A DNA stretch of 10,777 nt from MGNI01 sp964353875 (GCA_964353875.1 CAYGXU010000112.1:1-10777); one strand, 5' to 3'; shown: positions 1 to 6,970, numbered from the stretch's first letter. Numbers and translations: made by a program. Notes: generated from the sequence alone by a model not told the origin.

Positions 1-2
1 GG

Positions 3-185
3 AAGAGGCTTGTTCAGGAATATTGCGAGCAAATTGCCAATCCCTACGTTGCAGCCGCGCGGGGCTATCTGGATGCAGTCATCGCTCCCCGCCAAACTCG
101 TCCCGCTTTGATCCGTTCGCTCCAGATGCTGCGCGGCAAGAGAGTGCGACCTCCGCGTCGCAAGCATGGCAACATTCCTCTTTAA
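3..185 (+). CDS. Acyl-CoA carboxylase carboxyltransferase, beta subunit (C-terminal fragment)
   Basis: The window opens inside this gene, and only the last 60 residues are present. The frame starting at base 3 reads through EYCEQIANPYVAAARGYLDA, then IAPRQTR, and ends KHGNIPL before TAA at 183-185. Known family: this is the typical C-terminus of propionyl-/acetyl-CoA carboxylase beta subunits, where the NPYVAA.RGY..DVI.PR.TR and HGNIPL patterns are strongly conserved. The protein transfers the carboxyl group from carboxybiotin to an acyl-CoA in the cytoplasm. The biotin carboxylase gene follows after about 20 bases and the carrier protein after that, so the three should form one enzyme and one operon. 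The fragment cannot tell acetyl-CoA from propionyl-CoA as substrate. Confidence 0.9.
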   Translation, partial: KRLVQEYCEQIANPYVAAARGYLDAVIAPRQTRPALIRSLQMLRGKRVRPPRRKHGNIPL

Positions 186-206
186 AGTATCCGTCAGGAA
201 TAATTG

Positions 207-1700
207 ATGATCAGCAAAGTTCTTGTCGCCAATAGAGGGGAAATTGCAGTTCGGGTGCTGCGCACTTGTAGGGAATTGGGGCTCGAGACGGTTGCTGTTT
301 TTTCCGAAGCCGACCGTGAAGCCCCCCATGTACGCTATGCTGATGAGGCTTTCTGCATTGGTCCCCCGCCTGCCCAGGAGAGTTATCTAAAAGGAGATCA
401 CATCATCCAGGTTGCGCTTGAGACCGGAGTCCATGCAATTCACCCTGGCTATGGCTTTTTGGCTGAGTCACCGGGGTTTGCCAAGGCCTGTTGTGAAGCC
501 GGGCTGATTTTCATAGGACCTCGTCCGGATACGATTGAACTTTTTGGGGACAAGGTAGCCGCGCGCCGGCTGGCGCGCCGGCTTCGCCTCCCAATTCTCC
601 CAGGCGCCGACCGGAGATTGGATGATTCGAAGTTGCCGGAAACCGCAGACCAAATCGGCTATCCATTGTTAATCAAGGCAGTGGCAGGTGGTGGTGGGTT
701 GGGTATCCGTTCCGTCCAGTCGCGAGCGGAATTGGAGGCTGCGATTCCGCTGGCGCGTCAGGAAGCACGAACCACATTTGGGGAGGGAAACCTATACCTA
801 GAAAAATTGATTGAAAACGCACGCCACATCGAAGTGCAGATATTGGCTGATGCTCACGGTCACGTCATCCATCTGGGAGAACGTGAATGTTCTATACAGC
901 GACGACATCAGAAATTAATCGAGGAGGCTCCCTCACGAGCCCTTGACCCTTCAACGCGGAAGGACATCTTGCGATCGGCTATCCGTATTGCCCGAGCTGT
1001 AAAGTACGTTGGAGCAGGGACAGTAGAGTTCCTGCTCGATCCACAAGGGAAGTTCTACTTCCTGGAGGTAAATCCTCGCCTGCAAGTAGAACATACCGTG
1101 ACTGAAGCTATCACAGGGATGGATATCGTTAAGGAGCAATTTCGGATTGCCTCCGGCCGGAATATGCACTATTCCCAGAAGGAGATCCGAGCACGGGGAT
1201 GGGCATTAGAGTGTCGCATCCTGGCGGAGGACCCCTTCTGGAATTTTTCTGCTTGTGTGGGTCGCATTTCGCGTCTGCGCGAACCGGGGGGTCCAGGCAT
1301 TCGAGTAGATAGCGGCATATGCGAGGGATTGACGATTACACCCTACTACGATTCATTGTTGGCTAAGCTGGTGACCTGGGGGGAGACACCAGCGGTGGCG
1401 ATTGTGCGCATGAGAAGGGCTTTGGAGGAGTTCCAAATCCTTGGCATTACTACAAACCTGGACTTACACCGTACTCTTTTGAACAGCCATCGGTTCTTCG
1501 TTGGGCAGTTCCATACCCGCTTTCTTGAGGAACAATTTATGCCCCTGGAGCTGGAAAAGGAGGGTCACCTGGAAGCAGCCATAACAACAGCCCTATTGGA
1601 TTGGCAAAGGCGTGCCGGGGCAAGCGCCAGCGCAGAGATGGTCGTAAACCGATGGAAGATGCTTGGCCGATGGGATTTGTTAGGCGGCGGTGAATTTTGA
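207..1700 (+). CDS. accC: Biotin carboxylase subunit of acyl-CoA carboxylase
   Basis: ATP-dependent carboxylation of biotin on the carrier protein. The 497 residues show the full biotin carboxylase order. The N-terminal domain has KVLVANRGEIAVRV (4-17) and the HPGYGFLAE stretch (79-87). The ATP-grasp has a glycine-rich loop around GGGG (161-164). The catalytic block FLEVNPRLQVEH (285-296) holds the expected Glu, Asn, Arg, Gln and Glu, and LECR supplies the catalytic Arg at 337. VNPR instead of the E. coli MNTR is the form seen in many propionyl-CoA and pyruvate carboxylases. I chose the ATG at 207: AGGAA at 196-200 is spaced 6 bases from it, whereas the in-frame TTG at 204 would be only 3 bases away. 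The length is about 50 residues above E. coli AccC, with a C-terminal tail but no fused biotin domain. The next gene overlaps by TTGA. The symbol is generic; pccA is equally possible. Confidence 0.95.
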   Translation: MISKVLVANRGEIAVRVLRTCRELGLETVAVFSEADREAPHVRYADEAFCIGPPPAQESYLKGDHIIQVALETGVHAIHPGYGFLAESPGFAKACCEAGLIFIGPRPDTIELFGDKVAARRLARRLRLPILPGADRRLDDSKLPETADQIGYPLLIKAVAGGGGLGIRSVQSRAELEAAIPLARQEARTTFGEGNLYLEKLIENARHIEVQILADAHGHVIHLGERECSIQRRHQKLIEEAPSRALDPSTRKDILRSAIRIARAVKYVGAGTVEFLLDPQGKFYFLEVNPRLQVEHTVTEAITGMDIVKEQFRIASGRNMHYSQKEIRARGWALECRILAEDPFWNFSACVGRISRLREPGGPGIRVDSGICEGLTITPYYDSLLAKLVTWGETPAVAIVRMRRALEEFQILGITTNLDLHRTLLNSHRFFVGQFHTRFLEEQFMPLELEKEGHLEAAITTALLDWQRRAGASASAEMVVNRWKMLGRWDLLGGGEF

Positions 1701-2218
1701 AATATCAGATAAGTGTCGAGGGACGTGTTTTCGAGATCGAAATCACGCCCGACGGGCAAGTGTGGGTTGATAATCAACCGCTCAATGTGGATCTGGAGAG
1801 CATTGATGGTCTACCCCTATATTCACTGCTTGTTGATCACCGTTCTTATGAAGCGCATGTCGAAACGGAAGAAAATGGAGATCGCCTGGTGGCTATCGCT
1901 GGGAGATCTTACAAAATCACCTTGGAGGGCAGGCCACAGGCATTAAAGGGCAATTCAAAACGCGGTTCGCCCCTAGGTCCATTGGAGATCAAAGCGCCCT
2001 TGCCTGGCTATCTGGTAAATGTGCCGGTAGCTGAGGGAGAGCAAATTGGGGAGGGGGATGTAGTGGTAGTGATGGAGTCCATGAAAATGCACATGGTATT
2101 ACGCATGCCACAAGCTGGAGTCATCCGCTCCCTCAATGCGAAAGCAGGTCAGGAAGTCGCTCAAGGAGAAGTCCTGGCAATTATCGATACTTTTTCGCCC
2201 GGGGTAAAGAGTGAATGA
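1697..2218 (+). CDS. Biotin carboxyl carrier protein of acyl-CoA carboxylase
   Basis: This 173-residue protein carries biotin between the biotin carboxylase and the carboxyltransferase. Residues 97-166 form a biotinyl/lipoyl domain, from EIKAPLPGYL to GEVLAIID. The biotin-accepting Lys is K130 in ESMKM (127-131); the more usual text is EAMKM. Residues 1-75 are a beta-rich region that starts KYQISVEGRVFEIEI. It resembles the linker (BT-like) domain at the end of the biotin carboxylase half in fused propionyl-CoA carboxylase alpha chains. The pair therefore looks like a fused alpha chain split in two. The start is a TTG whose last two bases are the first two of the upstream TGA stop. I see no strong ribosome binding site, so translation is probably coupled to the upstream gene. 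Confidence 0.92.
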   Translation: MKYQISVEGRVFEIEITPDGQVWVDNQPLNVDLESIDGLPLYSLLVDHRSYEAHVETEENGDRLVAIAGRSYKITLEGRPQALKGNSKRGSPLGPLEIKAPLPGYLVNVPVAEGEQIGEGDVVVVMESMKMHMVLRMPQAGVIRSLNAKAGQEVAQGEVLAIIDTFSPGVKSE

Positions 2219-2231
2219 TCCGATTTCAAGC

Positions 2232-2250
2232 TTGTAGCTCCGCTCTACAA
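2232..2250 (+). repeat. Small inverted repeat between carrier protein and MaoC remnant
   Basis: TTGTAG (2232-2237) and CTACAA (2245-2250) are perfect reverse complements separated by 7 bases. There is no T run, so it is not a typical intrinsic terminator. It lies in the short gap before the MaoC remnant and could be an mRNA stem near that gene's ribosome binding site (2261-2268). Its role is unknown, and a 6-base stem can occur by chance. Confidence 0.3.
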
Positions 2251-2273
2251 CCAATGCAATGAGGAGGGGCAAA

Positions 2274-2716
2274 TTGACAGAGCGAGGGCTATATTTTGAA
2301 GATATGGTTATTAGTGAGCGGTTGAGAGCCCTGAACGTACTATCACAGAAGCTGATATTGTGTTCTTCGCAGATCTCTCGGGTGATTATTATCCTCTGCA
2401 TACCAATAGCGAATTTGCGAAGAAAACCGTCTTCGGTCAGCGCGTCGTCTATTGTTTGCTTGGTTTGACGATTGCTAGCGGCCCAGCCTGGCGGACCGGT
2501 CTACTTGAAGAGACAACCGAAGCTTTGACAGGAATAGATTGGAAGCTTCGTACTCCCGTCTATATTGGTGACATACGATAAAAGCCAACGGAGATTTGCA
2601 GGAAGAGGGAAATGACTAGGCTGGGCGGAGGTGTTGTTACTTTCTCTGCCACCCTACTATATCAAAGAGACCAGATCCTTCAGAGAGGGTTTTGGACTTT
2701 GTTGATCCGTTTCTGA
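2274..2716 (+). pseudogene. MaoC-like (R)-specific hydratase/dehydratase, frameshifted
   Basis: Joined across three frames, this 443-base stretch encodes one MaoC-type hot-dog-fold hydratase of about 147 residues, the normal family length. It begins at TTG 2274, 6 bases after a strong GGAGG-type site (2261-2268), with LTERGLYFEDMVISERLRA. Near 2328-2332 the reading moves to another frame and gives TITEADIVFFADLSGDYYPL then HTNSEF, where the MaoC catalytic Asp and His (D..PLH) are kept. At about 2572 it moves again to TIKANGDLQEE, completing the family motif GDTI. It returns at about 2612 to LGGGVVTFSATLLYQ and WTLLIRF, with TGA at 2714-2716. Such enzymes hydrate enoyl-CoA, which fits the carboxylase neighbours. 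Intact frames on both sides argue for real gene decay, but clustered assembly errors cannot be excluded. A short internal piece (2360-2581) could still be translated. Confidence 0.85.
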
Positions 2717-3002
2717 TCCGGATTTCAGGAAGAAATCGCTCACAGGGCAACAATAGCCGGTTTCTGTGGATGATACTCTCAGTCGAATCATCTTGCGATA
2801 GAAAGAACCAAATATGAATTGGTAATCGGGCAAATGTGGCTTCTTCAGATGGTGTCGAATACCCATCATCTTGTATAGAAACCAGGAATAATAAACCCAA
2901 GGGAAACTCGGATATTAAGTTGAAAAAAAATCAATAGAAGTCCTATCTGATGCAATCTTTATTTCTTAGCATCAAAGACATCTCCAAGGAGATTGACAAG
3001 CC
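2717..3002. other. Gap before fabI with no recognised gene
   Basis: There is no recognisable coding sequence on the + strand. The minus strand is open over 2637-2900 in one frame and 2657-2869 in another, but I recognise neither translation and the first overlaps the MaoC remnant. The stretch is AT-richer than its surroundings towards the right end. It contains the leader of fabI: an inverted repeat at 2948-2974 and the ribosome binding site AAGGAG at 2986-2991. I could not find a clear intrinsic terminator or a convincing -35/-10 pair. Confidence 0.5.
2948..2974 (+). promoter_or_regulatory. Inverted repeat in the fabI leader (possible operator)
   Basis: TGATGC (2948-2953) and GCATCA (2969-2974) are exact reverse complements with a 15-base AT-rich spacer, ending 28 bases before the fabI ATG. 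It does not match the FapR or FabT operators that I know. It could be a binding site for an unknown regulator or an mRNA stem-loop. No regulator gene lies nearby, so the assignment is tentative. Confidence 0.3.
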
Positions 3003-3797
3003 ATGAAGCTCTTAGAAGGAAAGACCGCCTTAATTTTCGGGATCGCCAACGATCATTCAATCGCGTGGGGGATCGCCCAAGCAATGCATACCCACGGCGC
3101 TCGATTGGCATTTTCCTACTCGAACCGGGACCTTGAGCGACGCGTTCGGCCGCTGGCCGAAAAGGTTAACACCGCTTTTGTCGAGTTGTGCGATGTCGGC
3201 AAAGATGAAGATATTGAATCTGTGTTCGCGAAGGCGAGAGAAGAGTTGGGCGTTATAGATATCCTGGTTCACTCGATCGCCTTCGCTAATCGTGAAGAAC
3301 TCACAGGGTCGTTTTATGAAACCAGTCGTAACGGCTTCCGTGTGGCAATGGATATCAGCGTCTATTCTTTTCTTGCGCTGGCGCGTGCTGCATTCCCGCT
3401 CATGACCTCAGGAGGCTCAATGCTGACCCTGACCTACTATGGTAGTGAGAAGGTTATGCCAAATTACAATGTCATGGGGGTGGCAAAAGCTGCTTTAGAG
3501 GCGACTACACGCTATCTGGCTGCCGATTTGGGCCCGAGGGGCATCCGCGTCAATGCAATCTCTGCTGGTCCCATCCGGACTCTCTCAGCGGCCGGAGTGA
3601 GTGGCTTCAAACATATGTACCGACATTTCGCCGAGATCGCTCCCCTCCAACGCAACATCACCATTGATGACATCGGGTCGGCAGCGGTTTGGTTGGCTTC
3701 GGATCTTGCTCGTTCAATTACCGGTGAGGTGCTTTTTGTCGATGCGGGTTATAACATCATTGGAGTTCCAAACATCAGCGAACAAGCTCATGAGTAG
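3003..3797 (+). CDS. fabI: Enoyl-[acyl-carrier-protein] reductase (NADH), FabI type
   Basis: Reduces trans-2-enoyl-ACP with NAD(P)H, the last step of each fatty-acid elongation cycle, in the cytoplasm. The 264 residues match FabI length (E. coli 262). Diagnostic features are the FabI-type nucleotide loop GIANDHSIAWGIA (13-25), HSIAFANREEL (90-100), and the active site with Y145, Y155 and K162 in the FabI spacing Y-x6-K (YNVMGVAK). VNAISAGPIRTL (183-194) and the SITGEVLFVDAGYNI end (238-252) also fit. F202 and M158 sit at positions lining the triclosan site in E. coli. A93 replaces the E. coli Gly93, as in Bacillus/Staphylococcus-type enzymes; whether this affects inhibitors here is not known. 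The ATG at 3003 has AAGGAG 11 bases upstream. Gaps of almost 300 and 262 bases on either side suggest it is transcribed alone. Confidence 0.95.
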   Translation: MKLLEGKTALIFGIANDHSIAWGIAQAMHTHGARLAFSYSNRDLERRVRPLAEKVNTAFVELCDVGKDEDIESVFAKAREELGVIDILVHSIAFANREELTGSFYETSRNGFRVAMDISVYSFLALARAAFPLMTSGGSMLTLTYYGSEKVMPNYNVMGVAKAALEATTRYLAADLGPRGIRVNAISAGPIRTLSAAGVSGFKHMYRHFAEIAPLQRNITIDDIGSAAVWLASDLARSITGEVLFVDAGYNIIGVPNISEQAHE

Positions 3798-3984
3798 AAT
3801 CGTTGGCATTCTTTAATCTTCCATGTCATTAATCTGTCCTCCATAGTCCTTTGCATTTGTGTCAGCTGAGATGGATGGAATCTCTTCAAATGGAAAGAAT
3901 GGGTCCTACGACACACAGCTTGGGCAGCCTCAGGTTCAATGGTACCTTTTCCTTGGGTTTGGCATCGCCTGTCCGCCTGCAGGA

Positions 3985-4012
3985 TTGCAAAACAGCTTTC
4001 GGTTATGATAAT
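3985..4012 (+). promoter_or_regulatory. Possible sigma-70 type promoter for the 4060-6599 operon
   Basis: TTGCAA (3985-3990) and GATAAT (4007-4012) are separated by 16 bases, each with 4-5 of 6 consensus matches. A start near base 4019 would leave a leader of about 40 bases before the ATG at 4060. The rest of the 262-base gap (3798-4059) shows no gene that I recognise and no clear terminator for fabI. This is a pattern match only. Confidence 0.3.
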
Positions 4013-4059
4013 TCTGCCAATTGGTTTTCCACGAAGGCGGTGTGATGTAGAATGGGGAC

Positions 4060-5073
4060 ATGTCAGACATTCATGTGCTTATTACATTGCCCTTCTCGGG
4101 CGAATTGCTGGAAAGGCTGCAGGTATTATCCCCGCGGATAAAGCAGTCTCTTCAGGTAGTCAGGTCGGTCGAGGAAATCACAGATGATGTCCTCGGCAAT
4201 GCCCAAGTGTTGTATACCTCTGCCCTACTTCCGGAGCCGGAATCGGTACCAAATTTGCGTTGGGTACAACTTCATTACGCCAGTATTGATCGAGTACGAG
4301 GGCATGCACTCCTTGGATCCAAAGTCCAAGTTACGACATTAAGTGGAGTCAGCGCCCCTGGAATGGCTGAGTTTGCCTTGATGGCGATTTTGGCGCTGGG
4401 ACATCATCTGCTTACCATGCTGACTGATAAACAAGCAAAGCGTTGGGCAGAAGACCGTTTTGAACGTTTCAAACCAAACGAGTTACGGGGCAGCACCGTT
4501 GGAATCATCGGATATGGCAGCGTGGGCCGAGAGATCGCACGGGGCTGTCGATCCTTTGGAGCCAGTATCCTGGCGATAAAGCGAGATTTGAAAGACTTGG
4601 AGGATGACGGTTATCAGATCGCAGGGCTCGGTGATCTCAAAGCAGAATTGCCGGATCGGATTTACCCTCCTCAAGCTTTGGCTTCGATGGCTTCCCTTTG
4701 CGATTTCCTTGTCATCACAGTACCGCTCACCTCTGAAACACGTGGCATGATTAACAAGAAGGTTTTTGAGAAAATGAAACCGCGTAGTTATCTGATCGAT
4801 CTCTCAAGTGGCGGCGTTGTGGATCACGGCGCATTGGTGGAAGCGCTGGATGCAAAGCATCTGGCGGGGGCTGCGTTGGACGTTTATCCAGTGGAACCTC
4901 TACCGGGTGGTAGCCCTCTCTGGGAGATGCCGAATGTGATTCTCTCACCGCATGTGGCCTATTCCTCGCCCCGCTATTATGAAATGGCCATGGACCTCTT
5001 TGTGGAGAACATGCGTCGTTACCTATCCGCTCAGCCTCTTTTAAATCAGTTTCGCGCGGAAAGAGGATATTAG
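4060..5073 (+). CDS. D-2-hydroxyacid dehydrogenase family protein lacking the catalytic Arg
   Basis: NAD(P)-dependent 2-hydroxyacid dehydrogenase fold, 337 residues, normal for the family. The split substrate domain covers about 1-110 and 305-337. The nucleotide-binding domain holds GSTVGIIGYGSVG (144-156, GxGxxG at 151-156), ALDVYPVEP (272-280) with the catalytic-pair Glu E279, and LSPHVA (295-300) with the catalytic His H298. The normally invariant substrate-binding Arg of the V-S/A-R-G-G motif is Ser here: LSSGGVVD (248-255), S250, codon AGT at 4807-4809. Known family: this Arg anchors the substrate carboxylate, so normal oxidoreductase activity is doubtful. The start at 4060 is the first after an in-frame TAG at 4048-4050; the ribosome binding site is weak (GGGGA too close). 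The HAD gene follows after 16 bases. The substrate cannot be told; glyoxylate/hydroxypyruvate-type acids are usual for the family. Confidence 0.85.
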   Translation: MSDIHVLITLPFSGELLERLQVLSPRIKQSLQVVRSVEEITDDVLGNAQVLYTSALLPEPESVPNLRWVQLHYASIDRVRGHALLGSKVQVTTLSGVSAPGMAEFALMAILALGHHLLTMLTDKQAKRWAEDRFERFKPNELRGSTVGIIGYGSVGREIARGCRSFGASILAIKRDLKDLEDDGYQIAGLGDLKAELPDRIYPPQALASMASLCDFLVITVPLTSETRGMINKKVFEKMKPRSYLIDLSSGGVVDHGALVEALDAKHLAGAALDVYPVEPLPGGSPLWEMPNVILSPHVAYSSPRYYEMAMDLFVENMRRYLSAQPLLNQFRAERGY

Positions 5074-5089
5074 GTTGTATGGAGCAGAG

Positions 5090-5836
5090 ATGATAAAAGG
5101 TGTTGTTTTCGATTTAGGCAGTACATTGCTGCGCTTTGACGGGGACTGGCCAACAATCATGGAGGAGAGTCTTAGAGCGCTGATTAACTTCCTCCAGGAT
5201 GAAGGTTTTATTCTGGATACCGCCCAATTTCAGCGGGTGTTTGCGGAAACATATGAGAATAATTTAAAAGTCCGGCAATTGGATCATCTTGAACGACCGA
5301 CAAGTGCGCTTTTGCGACAAGTGATGGAGCAATTCGGTTTCCTGGAGCTATCGGACGAGTATGTTGCGCGGGCATTGCGCATTTTCTATGTAGTCAGTGA
5401 AGTATATTGGTTCCCAGTGCCAGCAACACTGGAAGTCCTGGATGAGTTAAAAACGAAAGGCTACTACCTGGCACTCATTACGAATGCCGGGGATCAAGCC
5501 AATGTTAGACAGTTGATCCAAAAAGGAAATATCGAAGGCTACTTTGACCCTATCGTCGTCTCTTCTGAGTTGGGTATTCGAAAACCTCACCCGGAGATCT
5601 TTCTAAGGGTGCTCAGGCAATGGCGGTTACCGGCAGAACAAATGGTGATGATCGGTGATAGTTTGAGAGAGGATATCCTCGGCGCCCAACAGATTGGTAT
5701 GCATCAGATTTGGCTAAAAGAGAACGTGACCACTATAGAAAATCAACAACTTGTTCGTGAGATCCTTCCCGAGAGGATCGCTTTGCATCTGGACGAGGTT
5801 CCCAGATTGATCCGCGAGTTGTCCGTGGGATCCTAG
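5090..5836 (+). CDS. HAD-superfamily hydrolase (phosphatase-like)
   Basis: Haloacid-dehalogenase-fold hydrolase of 248 residues with a helical C1-type cap (about 17-100), like phosphoglycolate phosphatase-type members. Motif I is FDLGST (7-12) with nucleophile D8. The usual second Asp (DxD) is Gly10, a variant found in many annotated HAD proteins, so it is a caution rather than proof of inactivity. Motif II is LITNAG, motif III the Lys of LGIRKPHPEIF, and motif IV MIGDSLREDI with the Mg-binding Asp. I chose ATG 5090 because GGAG (5081-5084) lies 5 bases upstream and the usual hydrophobic first strand (IKGVVFDLG) then begins at residue 2; a TTG at 5075 is in frame but poorly placed. The gene lies 16 bases after the dehydrogenase and 13 before the metallo-hydrolase, so the three are very probably one operon. 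The substrate is unknown. Confidence 0.87.
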   Translation: MIKGVVFDLGSTLLRFDGDWPTIMEESLRALINFLQDEGFILDTAQFQRVFAETYENNLKVRQLDHLERPTSALLRQVMEQFGFLELSDEYVARALRIFYVVSEVYWFPVPATLEVLDELKTKGYYLALITNAGDQANVRQLIQKGNIEGYFDPIVVSSELGIRKPHPEIFLRVLRQWRLPAEQMVMIGDSLREDILGAQQIGMHQIWLKENVTTIENQQLVREILPERIALHLDEVPRLIRELSVGS

Positions 5837-5849
5837 AGGAATTCGAATC

Positions 5850-6599
5850 ATGCTTGAATTTCAGTTGATTACGGATCACATCGCTCGTTTGGAACTCAAC
5901 TTCCGAGCAATGGCATTGATCAACATGCCGGTTGCGATTTGGTTGGTAAGAGCTCCAGAAGGCTTTGTCTTGATCGATACAGGCCCATCATCGATCGCGG
6001 GTGAAATAGTTGAGGCGGTTTCAGCTGCGACTGAGAGACGAGGACCGAGGGCGGTCTTACTTACGCATGCTCACTCCAACCATGCGGGTGGATTGACAGC
6101 GATCCGCTTGGCCTGGAACCCACCTATCTTTGCTCATCCGGCGGAGATCCCCTTCATCCAAGGGGAAATGGAATATACCCGTCAGCGGTCACGAAATCTG
6201 GGCTATTGGATTGGAAGTCTATTGATGGAAGAGACTCAATGGAGTATCCCTAATGTAGAGGGGATCGACCAAAACCACGTGCTCTTTGGACTTTCGGTGA
6301 TCCATCTTCCGGGCCACACTCCAGGCCACATCGGCTTTCTGCATGGGCATGATCGCGCCTGTATATGTGGCGACGCTATTCTCAATGTAGGTCCCCGCCT
6401 TTCAGCCCCTTTCATTTTAACAACGGTCGATCCCAAATTGGCCAAGCGTTCCATTGCCCGCCTCACGGAACGAAACTTCCAGCATTTACTTCCTTCGCAT
6501 GGGTATCCCATTATGGAACGGGGTCGGCAGGTTCTATTCGAATACTTCCGCAAGCGCGCTCGCCGAAAAAACCCCAAAAAGCCAAAGCCAACGAAATGA
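5850..6599 (+). CDS. Metallo-beta-lactamase-fold hydrolase with altered metal-binding motif
   Basis: Zn-dependent hydrolase fold (glyoxalase II/lactonase-like), 249 residues. It shows LIDTG (41-45), the metal motif THAHSNHAGG (72-81), LPGHTPGH (153-160) with ligand H156, GDAIL (174-178) with bridging D175, and LPSHGYP (214-220) with H217. The family motif is HxHxDH; here the Asp is Asn: H73, H75, N77, H78 (codon AAC at 6078-6080). That Asp normally binds the second metal and helps activate water, so the enzyme may bind one metal, act differently, or be inactive. The C-terminus is very basic (KRARRKNPKKPKPTK, 235-249), unusual for the family and possibly nucleic-acid- or membrane-binding. AGAGGA (5835-5840) lies 9 bases before the ATG and supports the start. 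It is the last gene of the operon beginning at 4060. Confidence 0.87.
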   Translation: MLEFQLITDHIARLELNFRAMALINMPVAIWLVRAPEGFVLIDTGPSSIAGEIVEAVSAATERRGPRAVLLTHAHSNHAGGLTAIRLAWNPPIFAHPAEIPFIQGEMEYTRQRSRNLGYWIGSLLMEETQWSIPNVEGIDQNHVLFGLSVIHLPGHTPGHIGFLHGHDRACICGDAILNVGPRLSAPFILTTVDPKLAKRSIARLTERNFQHLLPSHGYPIMERGRQVLFEYFRKRARRKNPKKPKPTK

Positions 6600-6970
6600 A
6601 GACTTGAGCGAAACCCAATATTTGCTTAGGGCAAGATGGCTTTTTGACTGAGTTGCAGCAGGGCTGATGACGATGCTGGATCGCACGGGTAAGATAACCG
6701 CATGCTTTGGCAGGCTGATGTTCAGCCATAGTGTCAGCAGCAAAGTCCGGCCATTTGTAAACCAGCCACAAACGACATCACCTGGAAATCTCCCTGACCA
6801 CGGCTAGTCTCAAATTCTCGTTATGTCGGTTGTCCAATGGGGAACCATCCGATGAAACCGGACTGCATCTACATAAGCACAAAGCGAAGTGGGGATTCGT
6901 TGGGTCGAATTTCACAAAATCCGCTGTCGCACAGTTTTAATGAGCAGATGATGGCATTTGTGAGGATCAA
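6600..6970. other. 371-base gap, no gene recognised
   Basis: No frame on either strand gives a protein that I recognise; the longer open frames are extensions of shadows of the upstream gene. It contains a tight hairpin, GGCTGA (6713-6718) and TCAGCC (6722-6727) with a 3-base loop, and a second copy of GGCTGATG at 6662-6669. There is no stem followed by a T run that I would call a terminator. The right end carries the likely promoter of the sigma-factor gene. Confidence 0.5.
6911..6941 (+). promoter_or_regulatory. Possible promoter of the sigma factor/methyltransferase operon
   Basis: TTCACA (6911-6916) and TTTAAT (6936-6941) each match the sigma-70 consensus at 5 of 6 bases, but the spacer is 19 bases, longer than ideal. 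Transcription would begin near 6949, about 20 bases before the GTG start. Pattern match only. Confidence 0.25.

Noticed and set aside
23..235. Open frame over the first 235 bases in a second frame
   Set aside because: It overlaps the carboxyltransferase C-terminus, whose conserved motifs fix the true frame, and runs into the biotin carboxylase start.
2920..2949. TTGAAA (2920-2925) with TATCTG (2944-2949) as a fabI promoter
   Set aside because: The -10 hexamer matches at only three positions and the 18-base spacer is not ideal; too weak to list.
3851..4187. Open frames of 64 and 82 codons between fabI and the dehydrogenase
   Set aside because: No ribosome site, no recognisable protein, and the longer one overlaps the well-supported dehydrogenase start.
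5075..5089. TTG 5075 as the start of the HAD hydrolase
   Set aside because: The ATG at 5090 has a proper ribosome site 5 bases upstream and places the conserved first strand at residue 2.
6600..6660. Possible intrinsic terminator after the metallo-hydrolase (TTGC/GCAA with a later T run near 6640)
   Set aside because: The stem is only 4 bases and is not directly followed by the T run.
6236..6771. Minus-strand frames of 86-113 codons over the end of the metallo-hydrolase
   Set aside because: Shadows of the + strand gene with its full set of metal-ligand motifs; the minus translations are low-complexity and unrecognisable.
6841..6868. GGAACC (6841-6846) as an ECF-type -35 element for autoregulation of the sigma factor gene
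   Set aside because: No CGTC- or CGTT-like -10 at 16-17 bases, and it lies more than 100 bases from the start codon; five or six bases alone are not enough.
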